Shown: positions 1 to 11,680 of the stretch, piece after piece
Numbering within the stretch: the stretch's first letter is position 1
Layout of the letters: every line of letters begins with the position of its first letter
Origin: Selaginella moellendorffii
Lineage: Eukaryota; Streptophyta; Lycopodiopsida; Selaginellales; Selaginellaceae
Direction of reading: 5' to 3'
Assembly: GCF_000143415.4 (NCBI RefSeq)
Contig: NW_003314288.1
Coordinates: 534,939-598,938, forward strand
Length of the DNA: 64,000 bases
Program-made: the position numbers and the translations under genes
The notes under the pieces: generated by a model
Told to the model about the DNA's origin: nothing
Database searches by the model: none
The model's input: the letters and a program-made list of their open reading frames with translations, nothing else

Positions 1-60
1 AAAAAAGAAGAAAAGAAAAAAAAAAAAAAAAAAAAAAAAAAGAAAAAAACTAGAGAAAAA
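1..60. repeat. A-rich low-complexity tract
   Basis: Almost pure adenine with scattered G. It lies just before the decayed pol of element C1. It could be a simple repeat or a purine-rich leader; nothing else is visible in it. Confidence 0.8.
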
Positions 61-3000
61 AAGGGTGAAAATGAGACGGTACCGTTATAGGATACTCACT
101 ATAATCAAGTGCTCAGACGAGGTAGATTCAAAACAACCTCATTTAAAGAAGAAACATACAATAAAAACTACTGTACAAAAAGCAAGACCAGCAATACAAC
201 CCAAACAACTATAAACTACAGAATATCACCTAGATATACAAGACGAATCCGCACTCACCACTGAAAATCAAGAATTCAAACTTCGTATAAATATCAATGA
301 AGATATTGAAGAATTAAATCTAGGGGTTCCCTCAAACCCACAAAACATCTTAATAGCTACACAACTCGACAAACCATTTAAACTTGAGGCTATTACGCTC
401 CTTACTAAGTATAAAGATGTCTTTGCGTGGTCATATAAAGACCTCAAGGGTATACCACCTGATTTATGTACATTGAATTACTTCCAGGAATTCGACCTAT
501 TAAACAAACTGCTTACTAGATGAATCCAATGTTCGCTGAAAAATTAAAAGCTGAAATTAACAAACTCCTTGAAGCAAGATTTATATATCCAATACAAAAT
601 GCCCAATGGCTATCACCTTTAGTCATTGTACCCAAGAAAAATGGGAAATTACGCATCTGTATGAACTACAAGAAATTAAATGATGCAACTATGAAAGATG
701 CTTTTCCCATCCCATTTTCAGATGAAATACTTGATGTTGTCGCCGGTCATGAGATGTACTAATTTCTTGACGGTTTTTCAAGCTACAATCAAGTACATAT
801 AGCTGTTGAGGATCAACATAAAATAGCTTTCATAAGTCCATGGGGAGCATATGCATACATGCGAATGCCATTTGGATTAACCAATGCCCCATTTACATTT
901 CAACAGATCATTACCGATACTTTCCAAGATTATCTCACAGATTTCATGTGAGTCTTTATGGATGACTTTAGTGTCTTTGGACCTAAAGACAAACACCTTG
1001 AATACCTCGAGAAATGTTTTATCAAATGCAGACAAAACCAAGTTGCTCTGAATCCTGAAAAATGTACTTTCTTTGTTAAATCAGGAATACTCATATTGTT
1101 TCCACTCATGGCATTCAAATCAATAAAGTTAAAACCAACGTCATTATGAAAATGCAACCACTTTATGATCTCAAAAGTTTGCGAAGTTTTCTAGGCAAGA
1201 TGGGTTACCATAGAAGATTTATCAAAGACTATACCAAAGTCACTAAATCCTTAACTAATTTACTCAAGAAAGACAAATTCTATCACTGAACTCAAGAATG
1301 TTAGCAAGCATTCTTGATACTCAAAGATAAACTTACACAGGCACCAATTCTTGTCTAACCAATTTGGACTCAAGAATTTCTTGTACAAGTTAATGCCTTT
1401 GACTATATGCTAAGAGCAATTCTTTGCCAAAAAAAAGATGATCATTGTGATCACCCCATATATTATGCAAGTTGACGACTTTCTCCACCTTAAATGAATT
1501 ATACACCTACAAAAAAAGAAGCCTTAGGTATGATATATGCCTTAACCAAGTTCCAACACTATTTACTTTCCAACAAAGTAAATATATTTATTGATCATCA
1601 AGCATTAATTCATCTGCTCAACAAACCCATCCTTAGCGGATGAATAGTAAGATGGTTTTTGTTATTACAAGAATTCAATTTTGAAATAGTTCACAAACCT
1701 GGCAAATACCATGAACAAACTGATCATCTCAACAAAATTACAACCAGGGAAAATATACAAGACCCCAACAATGACTTACCTGATTCACATCTTTTTAAGA
1801 TTACCACCCACTATACACTTCAAGAAATCTTTCATTATTTAACTACTACAAAAGTTCCCACATCATGTACCATGCAAGATCAAAGGAAACAATTCATTTT
1901 GAGGACATGACGATACTCAGTCGTCGTTGGAAGACTCTATAGAATTGGACATAATAATATATTAAGAAGATGTGTACATTCACAAGGAGAGATACATGAG
2001 TTACTAGAAGAAGCCCATGCCGGTTGCTCTGGAGGGCATTTTGCAGAAGAAATTACAGCAAGGAAAATATTGCAAGTAGGCCTATGGTGGCCTACATTAT
2101 GGAAAGACACTTCACAGTTTTGTCAAACTTGTGATATTTGTCAACGTACACAATTTCCACTCAAGAAACAAACACAAGAACTGAATCCAACTATAGCAAT
2201 GGAACCTTTCCAAAGATGGAGCCTAGATTTTGTAGGACCCATACAAAAGAGCAGAAATGGAAATCAATATATTTTGGTGGCAACAGATTATATGACAAAA
2301 TGGGTAGAAGCCCAACCACTCAAGAAAGTGACAGCAAAGAATACAGCAAAGTTTCTTTATAAAATGATTATCACAAAATATGGATTACCTCGAGAAATAA
2401 TAACGGATAGAGGAACACATTTCCTTAATGAAACAATCAAGATTTTACTAGATGAATTCTTCATCAAACACAAGAAATCTACACCATATTATCCACAAGG
2501 CAACAGCCAAGCTGAATCCACATTGGGCTTATAGAACAGCATATAAAGTTTCAACAAATTCAACTCCATTCAAATTAGCTTATGGACTTGAAGCTTTGAC
2601 ACCACTAAAATATACTGTACCATCCTTGAGAATGGCAATTCAGCTGCAAATTAATCAAGAAGAATCAATCAAGAAAAGATTGGCTATGCTAGAAAAGTTA
2701 GATGAAGAAAGATTATATGCTTTATGGACAATTGAAGCCATACAAGCAAGGAGAAAAACTTATCACGATAGAAAACAGATTATAAAGAAAACTGATAGAT
2801 TTGAAGTTGGAAATTTGTTCTATGGTATAGAGGAAATGTCAACAAAATCAGAGGCAAATTAATACATCAATGGGAAGGACCATTCAAGATCACAAGTATG
2901 CAAACACCTAGCACAGCTCACTTAGTGACACTCGATGATGAAGAAATTCAAATAGTCAATCTCAACAAATTGAGAAAATATCAAAAACCAAGTATAGCAT

Positions 3001-3146
3001 ACATGCAAGCCAAGCACACCATGCTGGAATTGACTACCAATGAAACCAACACAACTCACGTTGTCCACAAAACAAGTCCACAAAAATTACAAACAACTCT
3101 ACTCAAGCAAAGACTTAGTGAAAATGCAAGAACACCATATGAATGA
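61..3146 (+). pseudogene. Ty3/gypsy pol remnant (family C, copy C1): RT, RNase H, integrase
   Basis: Decayed polyprotein of a non-chromodomain gypsy element, resembling the Tat/Athila side of the family. In order: a pre-RT segment (about 300-500), reverse transcriptase with WLSPLVIVPKKNGKLRIC and the catalytic FMDDF (about 955-970), RNase H (about 1480-1750), and integrase with a zinc-finger region (about 1990-2150) and core residues D (SLDFVGP), D (TDRGTHF) and E (QGNSQAE). The frame is broken by many stops, mostly explicable as C-to-T or G-to-A changes, for example TGA before VFMDDF. A deletion with frame change at about 2520 removes part of the integrase between QAEST and WAYRTAYK. The 5' end lies outside or at the window edge. 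It is dead as a coding unit. Confidence 0.9.
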
Positions 3147-3176
3147 AACAATAAAACAGAGTTAGCCCTAACCCTG

Positions 3177-5295
3177 ATGGCGAGGAAGCGCACGCTGGAA
3201 CATTACAAGGGTAAGCTTGAGTGGCAAGCAAATCTTGAGATCACAAGTGCGCTAGAGAGTGATTGTTAGCTAAGCGCTCTCACCCATCTCAAACGAGTGC
3301 ATCAGATTCTAAGAAACACACCAATCGAGAGAAACAAGAAGAAAGCAAGTAGAAAGAGAGTGCCCACAAAAGAAGCAAGAAGAGTGTGTTCACGAGTATA
3401 GAAAGAGCGCTCATATCTTTTCCACTATTTGCATCACAGGTACAAGTGCATTCTCAACAGTGCCGAAGAGTCGACACAATGTGAACCAAGTAGACACCCA
3501 AGACAGATACCGTCATCCTTTCTCAAAATCTCGAGTGGCAATTCAATGCCAATGTCAAGCGTTGGATTCGCACTCACAGCCTCTTCAACTTTCATGAATC
3601 AAGTGAGCAACGAGAAGGCTCACTTGATGGATCTCGTCACTTCGGAGTTGGCAGCAGCTCTATGTCTCCCAGCCGAAGGTGAGCCAGACTCTGCTCCATG
3701 CACACAGGCTTTAAGTCATGACATCATGAAAGATCTCAAGAGCTACATCTCGGCGCTTAGTTTGCAATTCTCCAACATCAAGGACGAGCTCTACAAAATC
3801 TTCAAGTTCCTTGTTCTCAACCTGGACTTTTCGGAAGACTGCCACAATAGTGAGCAGATCCGTGGCCTTCATCTACGAGGATCTTCAAGCTGGGAAGAAA
3901 GTGGATTTAGTAGGATATGTGATCCCAAAGTTTCATAGGGAACTTAAGAAGGTGACAGCAGATCTCAACACAAGGAGATGTGTGAAGACACTGATACTAC
4001 CATATGTCTAAGCCATCATCATGCATAGAAGTCAAGCCATGGTGATCTACAGTCCACCACCTCTGCCTCTGCAGCACGCAGCCACAAAAAGTTCAAAGCG
4101 CCAAGTTGAAGACCACTTGATGAACACTGAGAAGAAAAAGGTCCAGCAAAAGATAGCAGCAACTCCACGAAGAAAGACACGGGGACAAGGCCGAAGAAAC
4201 GTTGCGCCTCCACAAATTGACAATGATGATAGTGATGTGCAAACAATCCAGTACAAGGTGCCAAAATGGCAACAACCAACAAGAACCTCTAGCTCCAAAA
4301 CAAAAAGGCAGCAAAGTTTGGCACCTACTCAGCCATCAACGAAGAGCTTGCAGCCTCCGAGCTCACCACAGCTGGATTTGCCACCATCATCACTGCATGA
4401 ACCATCTCCGTCTCCAACGACAACAATTCCAGTGGACAATCATGTTTTGCTGATGCAGGATATTCTTGAAAATCTTGAGACAGTTACAATTCCACCATCC
4501 ATTGTGCAAGGGCACAACACTCTTCATGAACCACCCGTGCAGCAGGAGTAGTCCGTCGAGCAACACTAGCCTCAGCAGCAGCAGCCTCCACCGCAGCAGC
4601 CCGTTGAGCAGCACCAACCTTTGCTGCCACAGCCTACCAAGCAGCCGTCTCCACCACACCAGCAAGCTGAGGAGCAGCCATCTTTGCTGCTGCAACCAAC
4701 CGAGCTATAGCAGCCTACTGAGCCGCACTAGACATTTGCTCCAGACACCACTGCCGACGATATGCAGCTGCCTCATTCAGCAATGCAACGCCAGTTTCAT
4801 CATGAACGCATGAGCAACAAGCACCATCATTATGATAAATATGCCACCAACAATGTTCCAATCGAGACAGAGGAGCAACAGCAACCAAAAGTGATCCATC
4901 CTATGCCTACAAACTTCATGGAGTAGTACCATAACTCCAACATGGTGGTGTACACATGGGATGGCATGAAGAGCTTCTTTCGCAACATTTTTGTACGACC
5001 ACACGAGGAGAAGATGGCAAGCATGGCTCAAGAACTCAATCAAGTAAAGGGAATCCTTCGCACTATACAAGCTCATGGACTCCCAACACCAAACACCTGC
5101 CGAGAATCTTTCAAGTTAGCACAGTAGTACCAACTCGAGAATGCCAGCATCACCAAAGAAAACATGGAGCTCAAGGCCAGACTTCAAGTGCTCGAGACTA
5201 CCATTAAGAACTACACTTGCGACGAGCTCGAGGACTATGAGGAAGAACTAGAGGCTAACACCACAACTGCTACTATCACCACAATGGAAGCTTGA
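3177..5295 (+). pseudogene. extra ORF downstream of gypsy pol (family C1), unknown function
   Basis: A long broken reading frame follows the pol remnant on the same strand. It begins at ATG 3177 (MARKRTLEHYKGKLEW), runs in frame 3 to about 3840, changes to frame 1, and continues to TGA 5293. The middle (about 4080-4800) is basic, then rich in Pro, Gln and Ser. The end (about 5000-5290) is Glu/Leu/Lys-rich with coiled-coil character. Internal stops are eight TAG (3267, 3399, 4549, 4567, 4708, 4729, 4924, 5125) and one TAA (4009), all readable as decayed CAG or CAA glutamine codons. Some plant gypsy lineages carry an additional ORF after pol, so it may belong to C1; a captured host gene is the alternative. 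I do not recognise the product. Confidence 0.55.
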
Positions 5296-5815
5296 GCCAC
5301 AGGAGCTGCTCAACTCTAGTCATCAGAGAGTAGAGGTACATGCATTTTGCATCATGATTTAGGCACAAAGGCATTTCCTGAGTTAGGAATTGAGATCAAG
5401 ATTTCTCCCAGTCTAAATTTCTAACTTGGATGATTGGGCATGCAATGGTTATATAGGCTGGTGATAGCATGCCAGACCTATCCCCTTTCTGTCTTTTATA
5501 TCCTTGGCCATAATAACATATACTCCACTTGCTTAACATTTGCTCTTCTCTTCCATGCCTATCTTACTCATTGCCTTCTAAAGATCAAGGCTGTGAGATG
5601 TAAATCAATCTCAGCATCAACATCTTTGCAACAACACATGGCTAAATATTTCTTTCCTTTTTATGTTTGGATCTAGTTTAGATTAGAGAGGATTCACAAG
5701 ATCATTGTAGAGGTGATTTTGTAGTTCTCTAGCCTCTCATCCTCAAGATCTTCTCTAAGACGCCTTCTAGATCTTCTATAAGCAACAATCAACTAATAAA
5801 TTGCAACAGCAGCCA
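5296..5815 (+). other. possible 3' LTR or UTR of element C1
   Basis: Non-coding stretch after the extra ORF. It has a TATA-like stretch (TTATATAGG near 5449) and a pyrimidine-rich end with repeated CTCAAGATCTTC-type words, as in many plant LTRs. No second copy exists in the window, so its LTR status cannot be confirmed. Confidence 0.25.
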
Positions 5816-7185
5816 CAACAACCATAGAAACCACAACCATTGCCCTAATCATCCCACATGAACCCTAATGATGTGGCATTAATCAATGACAAATCAGCAC
5901 TGACTCAATGGTAACTTGATTTTGGAATATTCTAGAATAATCTGATGTGGATGATGGTTGCATGTACAGCATTTTATCACTGTCACCGCACAGAAAATAA
6001 CAGTGATGGTCACATAGTGTCTCTAAGCAAACCAACATAGGATATACCTGGGTATTCTTGAATATTCTATAATCTAATTGTTCATATTTATTTAGACTAA
6101 TCTTGTGTTTATAAATTCAAAACATTTTAATAATGGTCATCACATTGACTACAAAGAGTTGACTATATAGTTGACTGATGGTTTTTGGTAAAAAGATGTT
6201 GTTTTGAGAACTACATTGTAGTTCAATGTTTGGACATGTGTTTGCAGGTGTGATTTTGTCACAAGGAAACAAGAGCAACAGGAGGTCCTCCAGACAAGCT
6301 AACTTTTGAAGTTTAACCAACTTCCACCTCCATGCAAGGGTACTTCCCACAAGCTCAAAGTGTAGAGGGCTAGCTTTTGATTTATTTTTTTCTTGTTCTC
6401 TAGGCTCTAATCTGTTAGGAGTGATGCAAAAAGATTGTTATTGATCAGGCTAGGGATTTCCAACCCAAAGCTATGTTTCTCATACCTGAAAAGTGTATCC
6501 ATGAAATATATATATCCTCTTGTGGTTTCTCTTCTAAATAGAAGATGAGTGCGTGAGGTTGTACATATTGAAGTACAAATCAAAGAAGCAGATCAATGGA
6601 TCTCCATGCAATGTGTCAATCATCAGTCGAACGAGGCAAGCAACACATACTTGATCCTCTTCCGGTTAATTTGCTTTGAAAAGCAATTTTTGTCTAGATC
6701 TGAAACAAAGTCTTCAACAAATTAGCTATCATATATTTGAAAAGCTATTTAACGTCATTCCATAAGTAAATTGACGTGCAATAGGCTATCATGTGCTAGA
6801 CAATTTGACTTTTGTATTGATTCCACAGGGCAATTTCATGGAATGGTCTTCACGCCCTATTCAAATTAGTCTTTAGTGTTGATATAATTTGCCTAAAATT
6901 TACCAAGAGCAATAAGCCACTCTTTATAATTCCACAATTGTAAGGGCAAGGTTGGCTATAAGCTACTAAGCATGGGCAAAAAGGAAAAATCCTCATACAC
7001 ACTTAGGTAGAGAGATTAAGGATTGACAACCCTTCACATTCCTAATAGAAGTTGAATAGGGAATTAGGGTAGATAAAATAAAAATATTTATCAGCGATCC
7101 ATCACACCTATTAGAAGATATATTTTTTTTATAGACTCAAACAAAAGTTGGTTGATCCCCACTCTGTGTGACTAAGCAAAAGTAT
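5816..7185. other. AT-rich intergenic DNA, no recognised feature
   Basis: No ORF of note, no paired repeats and no RNA gene were seen. It ends at the AGTAT target-site copy of the TRIM-1 insertion. Confidence 0.6.
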
Positions 7186-7741
7186 TATAAGCAACCAAAG
7201 AGAACGACTTAAGAGACAATCCATGAGGTTCAAATATAAAGGGATTGGTTAAGGGTCTTGGGATATTTGTGGTTAAGTATCTTTGGGTTTAAATAGTACT
7301 GGGCTGAGTGACCTCCCTGGAAAACCAAATTCATGAGCTTACATTTGGTATCAGAACAGTCTTGGGTCCGACTCTGTTGGTTGGCTAGGGGAATCACACC
7401 ACATGTTGAATGATATCTAGCTAGTCTAGTTTGCTCATGCTAGGCTCGACCCGATGGCTAGGGTGTTGAGAGAGCGAGGCTCTCAGGAGAGCTACAACTC
7501 TCAACTTCCATTTAGAAAGGCATCAACTTATAGGGAAGTATGGTGAATTATAAGCAACCAAAAAGGACGACTCAAGAAATGATCCATAGGGTTCAAATAT
7601 AAAGGGAAATGGCCCATGAACAAAAATGCACTCTCTTTTCTAATCGATTAAGAGTCTTGGGATATTTGGGGTTAAGTATTTTTGGGCTTGAATAGTACTG
7701 AGCTGGGTGACCTCCCGGGAAGACTAATTCAAGAGCTTACA
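7186..7741 (+). mobile_element. TRIM-1 copy 1: miniature LTR retrotransposon
   Basis: Left LTR 7186-7343, right LTR 7549-7741, and about 205 bases of non-coding internal sequence. The LTRs run from TATAAGCAACC (decayed from TGTAAGC) to GAGCTTACA. A primer-binding site TTTGGTATCAGAA follows the left LTR, matching the 3' end of initiator Met tRNA. AGTAT flanks the element on both sides (7181-7185 and 7742-7746), a 5-bp target duplication. The left LTR carries an internal deletion of roughly 35 bases relative to the right one. There is no coding capacity, so it depends on enzymes supplied in trans. The same family occurs at 20175-20767 in the opposite orientation. Confidence 0.92.
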
Positions 7742-10700
7742 AGTATAAGAAAGGATGTGTGCCTAATTAGGGTAGCAAATGATAACTTTAACGAAATTGC
7801 TTAAATAGCTCGACAAATTACCTAATAAAATACCTGATAATATTCTACTCAAGGTATACAAAAGTCTGACTCCTTATATCTTTACTATTGTCAAAGAAAA
7901 TGTGATAAAACTTTATAAGTACATAGAATAAATGAGTTTTATATCTGTGGAGTTACCTATACAAAAAGAAAATAAGACTAGAATTCTTCCTAAATAGAGA
8001 GATAGTTTGCTTATCCGAGCTAGATATAAATCCTAAATATTATAACCTGCAAAGGATTTATAAAATTTTGCCTATTTGACAATTGCTAAATCTTATGCAA
8101 TCTTTAGGTACAAAAGTTATTGTGAGAACTTTAATGGTTCACAATAAAGCTTTGATACCCATAGGCAAAAATACATTTGGTGATAATTGAGTTAATAGAC
8201 ATTGGATCAATTTTAAATTTGAATTGGTAGGCAACAAAATTTTGTAGAGTAAAAATCTTTTAAGGTGGACCACATTTGAGCAAAATAGATATGCTTTGAA
8301 AAACAATGTTTATTGCTCGAGAAATTTTTAGAACTTTTGTATAAAAAATACTCTAGATATTTGGCCTCTATAGAAAAGCTATCCCTATTTCGAAATAGGT
8401 TGGAAAGCTAAATACTTTCTCCTAAGAGTGACTGATAGGCCAATTTATAAGAAGGATACATTGTATAAAAAAGCCTCGTACTACTCACTCTATAAACGAG
8501 GCATAATAACTAGGCTTGCCATAGTAGCAACACCAACATGCTTCAAAATATTGAAGCGCATGTGATCATAGGATGAGATTTGGATATACTGTCACCGTAG
8601 ATCCTTGGAACATTGGGGGATAAATGGGGATAAAATAGCCACTAAGGGCTCTCTCATAAAGCAATTGCCCTTTTGCCAATTGGTTTAAGGGGAGAGAGAT
8701 AGGGTGTGCTACAAATATATAGGTATAGACCAACAATTGATCATACCTATAAAGCTTTAAATGACATAATCTCTATGTATAAAATTGTCATTGTCTATAT
8801 CAACCAAAGTAATAGATATATAATATTTCTTTCACAATCCGATAAGCAAAAGGCAGTCTGAAAAGAAGTATTCACAAGATCTAAAACAAAATTATAAGGC
8901 ACTTGCTTGTAATATTTGTGATCTTAACCTCCCTTTAAAAAAGACTAAATCATTGCTCAATCAAGCTAAAGAAAAATTTGAAAGAGAGCAAGCTAAAAGC
9001 ATAATAGGTACACCTCAACGAAGAGGAGATCAAAAATCCAAATACAAATTTGATGGTTATTTAAAATATGTGAATCCATACACTACTCCTCTTTGGCAAC
9101 ATAGAAAATGCCTCTACTTTAATTGAGAGTAGTGGAACACAAAAAAATTGGATAATTCCCCATAAGAGAAAGAAGTGCTAAATTTACAACCCTTACCCTT
9201 TGATGGTGATCCAGATTCCCCTACAAACTAAAGATTTGTTTTGCCTATATTATTTACAAAATAAAGCATTTCCTATCAAATTGCAATAAGCACAATAGCA
9301 ATTTTAGGAACAGCAATAGGCACCGTCATTATATATCCATCCTTTTCTGAAATTAAAGGAGACAAGCTACAACTACGTATTAAGCAATATAGAAGCAATT
9401 AAGCTCAATCAAGAAGATAGGCAAAAAAAGAATTTTTCCCGTATACACTCAAAAACAAAGTCAAAGGCTGGTACTATGATAATGATATTAAAAATCTTGG
9501 CACATTTGATGAGCAAAAAAGTTTTTTCGAAAAGCTTTGTTTATGGAAACAAACCTAGGAAAAAATTATAATGAGTTGCAAAAGCTTCATCAAGGAAAAT
9601 TTGAGACAATCGAGGAATATACAACTTGATTTAACAAGCGTTATAAATATTAGTATTACACAAAATGTGCCTACTCCTATACATATAAAGCCTCAAGAAA
9701 ATTTATTGTGAACATGCGATAAAGAGAGCTAAGGTAAATTTTGATGATTTGAAAAAAGCCATGTTTAATTACTAAGATATCATAAAATAATATGACATGG
9801 TAGATATGGGGAAGTCAAACAAAAAGACAACTTTTATAGATAAGGAAACTAGTCATTTAAGGAGCTTCAAATTGCAAACCAATCTCATATAAGGGATTTG
9901 GTGTACTAAATGCAAAAATAAAGGCTATAGCAAAGAAAAATGCAAAATTCAACTAATAAAGTGCTAATTTTGTGAAAAATAAAGGCATTCAGCTAAAGAG
10001 TGTAAAACCTTGTTTAAACAATCAGGAAGCCAATAGGCAGCCTGAGTTAATAAAACATCATGTAAGCAAAACTATCCATTTGACGATAAAAGTTATTGTA
10101 GAAGAAACAATTATAATGATAATCAAAGTGCCAAACGTGAATACTCATGTGTTAAAAAGCTAGATGACCATCAGAATTATCCACCTAGGGGTAATTTTCA
10201 ATATTATCCACCTAGCTATGAGGAAAATAGGCCTAAAAAGTATAATTAATCTAGAGAATATGATTAACTCAGAGGTTATAATAGGCCTAGAGAATATAAA
10301 AGGCCAAAAGAGTATAATCAACTTAAGACTCCTATTCACTATCCTATGCTAATACAATCAAGCTGAATCATCAAGCAAGAATGATAGGCTTCATAAAGAT
10401 ACACAACTTACAGTTAGGCATGTTGAGGTAGAATGGTTAGATACAGAAGAGCTACCTCACTCTCTTTATCTTGGCTTTTAGATTCAACCCTTCTTCCTTA
10501 GGCTTTAATCATGATATAGATGCTAAGTAGTAAAAATCATCCCCAATTCTCAATGGCACTAAAAGAAAAATATCAACACAGAAATCACTCAATAATTCCA
10601 AAACTTCCAACCGCAAGTCGATTTAGAGAATGGTGATTTTAACACAAAGAATTTCACACCTTTACAAGCTGATACAAATTTATCATTAGCGCAAAAGAAA

Positions 10701-11478
10701 AATCCTATACTAAAGCTAGATGGGAAGGATGAAAAGAAGGCAATGAAAGGCAATTTGAATGCCGGAATTACACTCACTCTAAGCCAATTTTTCATTATAA
10801 CACCTTACTTTAAAGCTATATTGCTCAGAGAGTTCTCGCCTATGAAGGAAGAAATTTTAATCCCATCTATAGCTATTGTAATTAAGCTAGGAGATTGTGA
10901 TGATAAAATTCCTACAATCGATATAAACATTGGTAAGAATCTATTATGTGGAACTCTTATTGATGGTAGTTTAAGCATAAATATTCTAGAAGATAGTATT
11001 TGTAAAGAATTAGGCTTAACCCCTATTCAACCAACCCATTTAATATACAAATGGCTGATGACTGAAGTGTTAAGCCCATTGGAATTATTAGAAATGTCTT
11101 AACCAATGTGGTTAGCCTAAAATACAAACTTAATTTTGTCATGCTTAAAATAACCCGACAAGATTATGCCTACAAAACTCTACTATGCAGACCTTGGATA
11201 AAAATTTCTTGCAGAAACCAAGACTGGAAAAATGATTTCTTATATATAGAGCAAGGCAACAAAAAAATGTCTGTGCTCATTACTTTCACCATACAATTGG
11301 AAAAAAAGAATGACCTCAAAACTCAAATTTATAACTGGGAGGAAGGCTTAGACGGTTTCCAAAAACAACAAATCTTAGAAGATTTCCCTGAAATTGAGAA
11401 AATTTCAAAAATTCATCTTTATTCAATACTTAAAGGAATACTTGAACAAGAAACCCCTAAACCAAAAATCGGTTAAGA
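7742..11478 (+). pseudogene. decayed retrotransposon gag-protease region
   Basis: Long AT-rich remnant with recognisable pieces on the plus strand. A gag-like helix region lies at about 9440-9650 (KNKVKGWYYDNDIKNLG, then ETIEEYTT). Two zinc-knuckle-like motifs at about 9900-10005 read CTKCKNKGYSKEKC (His replaced by Tyr) and CEKxRHSAKEC. A protease-like segment at about 10950-11060 reads GTLIDGSLSINILEDSICKE, followed by a post-protease segment with LLCRPWIK. Stops and frame changes are frequent throughout. A coding-like frame at about 8270-8550 (WTTFEQNRYALKNNVYC) is interrupted by the TRIM-2 solo LTR. It is probably a gypsy-type element; whether it is the 5' part of the family C lineage cannot be shown because no RT is attached. 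Confidence 0.6.
8552..8713 (+). mobile_element. TRIM-2 solo LTR
   Basis: A 162-base sequence from TGAAGCGCATGTGATC to GGGTGTGCTACA that matches both LTRs of the complete TRIM-2 at 32480-33144. AATAT is present on each side (8547-8551 and 8714-8718), a 5-bp target duplication. No internal region is left, so this is a solo LTR from LTR-LTR recombination. Confidence 0.92.
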
Positions 11479-11680
11479 TATAAAAGATTTTTCCTTAAAA
11501 GAGGATCTGCCTATAAAATTGATCAACAGAAAAATTATGTTTCGCATATTTCTTGTGATCGACCACTTGAGCAAATTAATTTAGTAGATCAACAGCACTT
11601 CAACCTCAACTGGTTCTAGCATCTGCTATAGATGGTGCAACACAGGTGAAATACTTTTATCAAGCTACTCTCTTGCTTAA

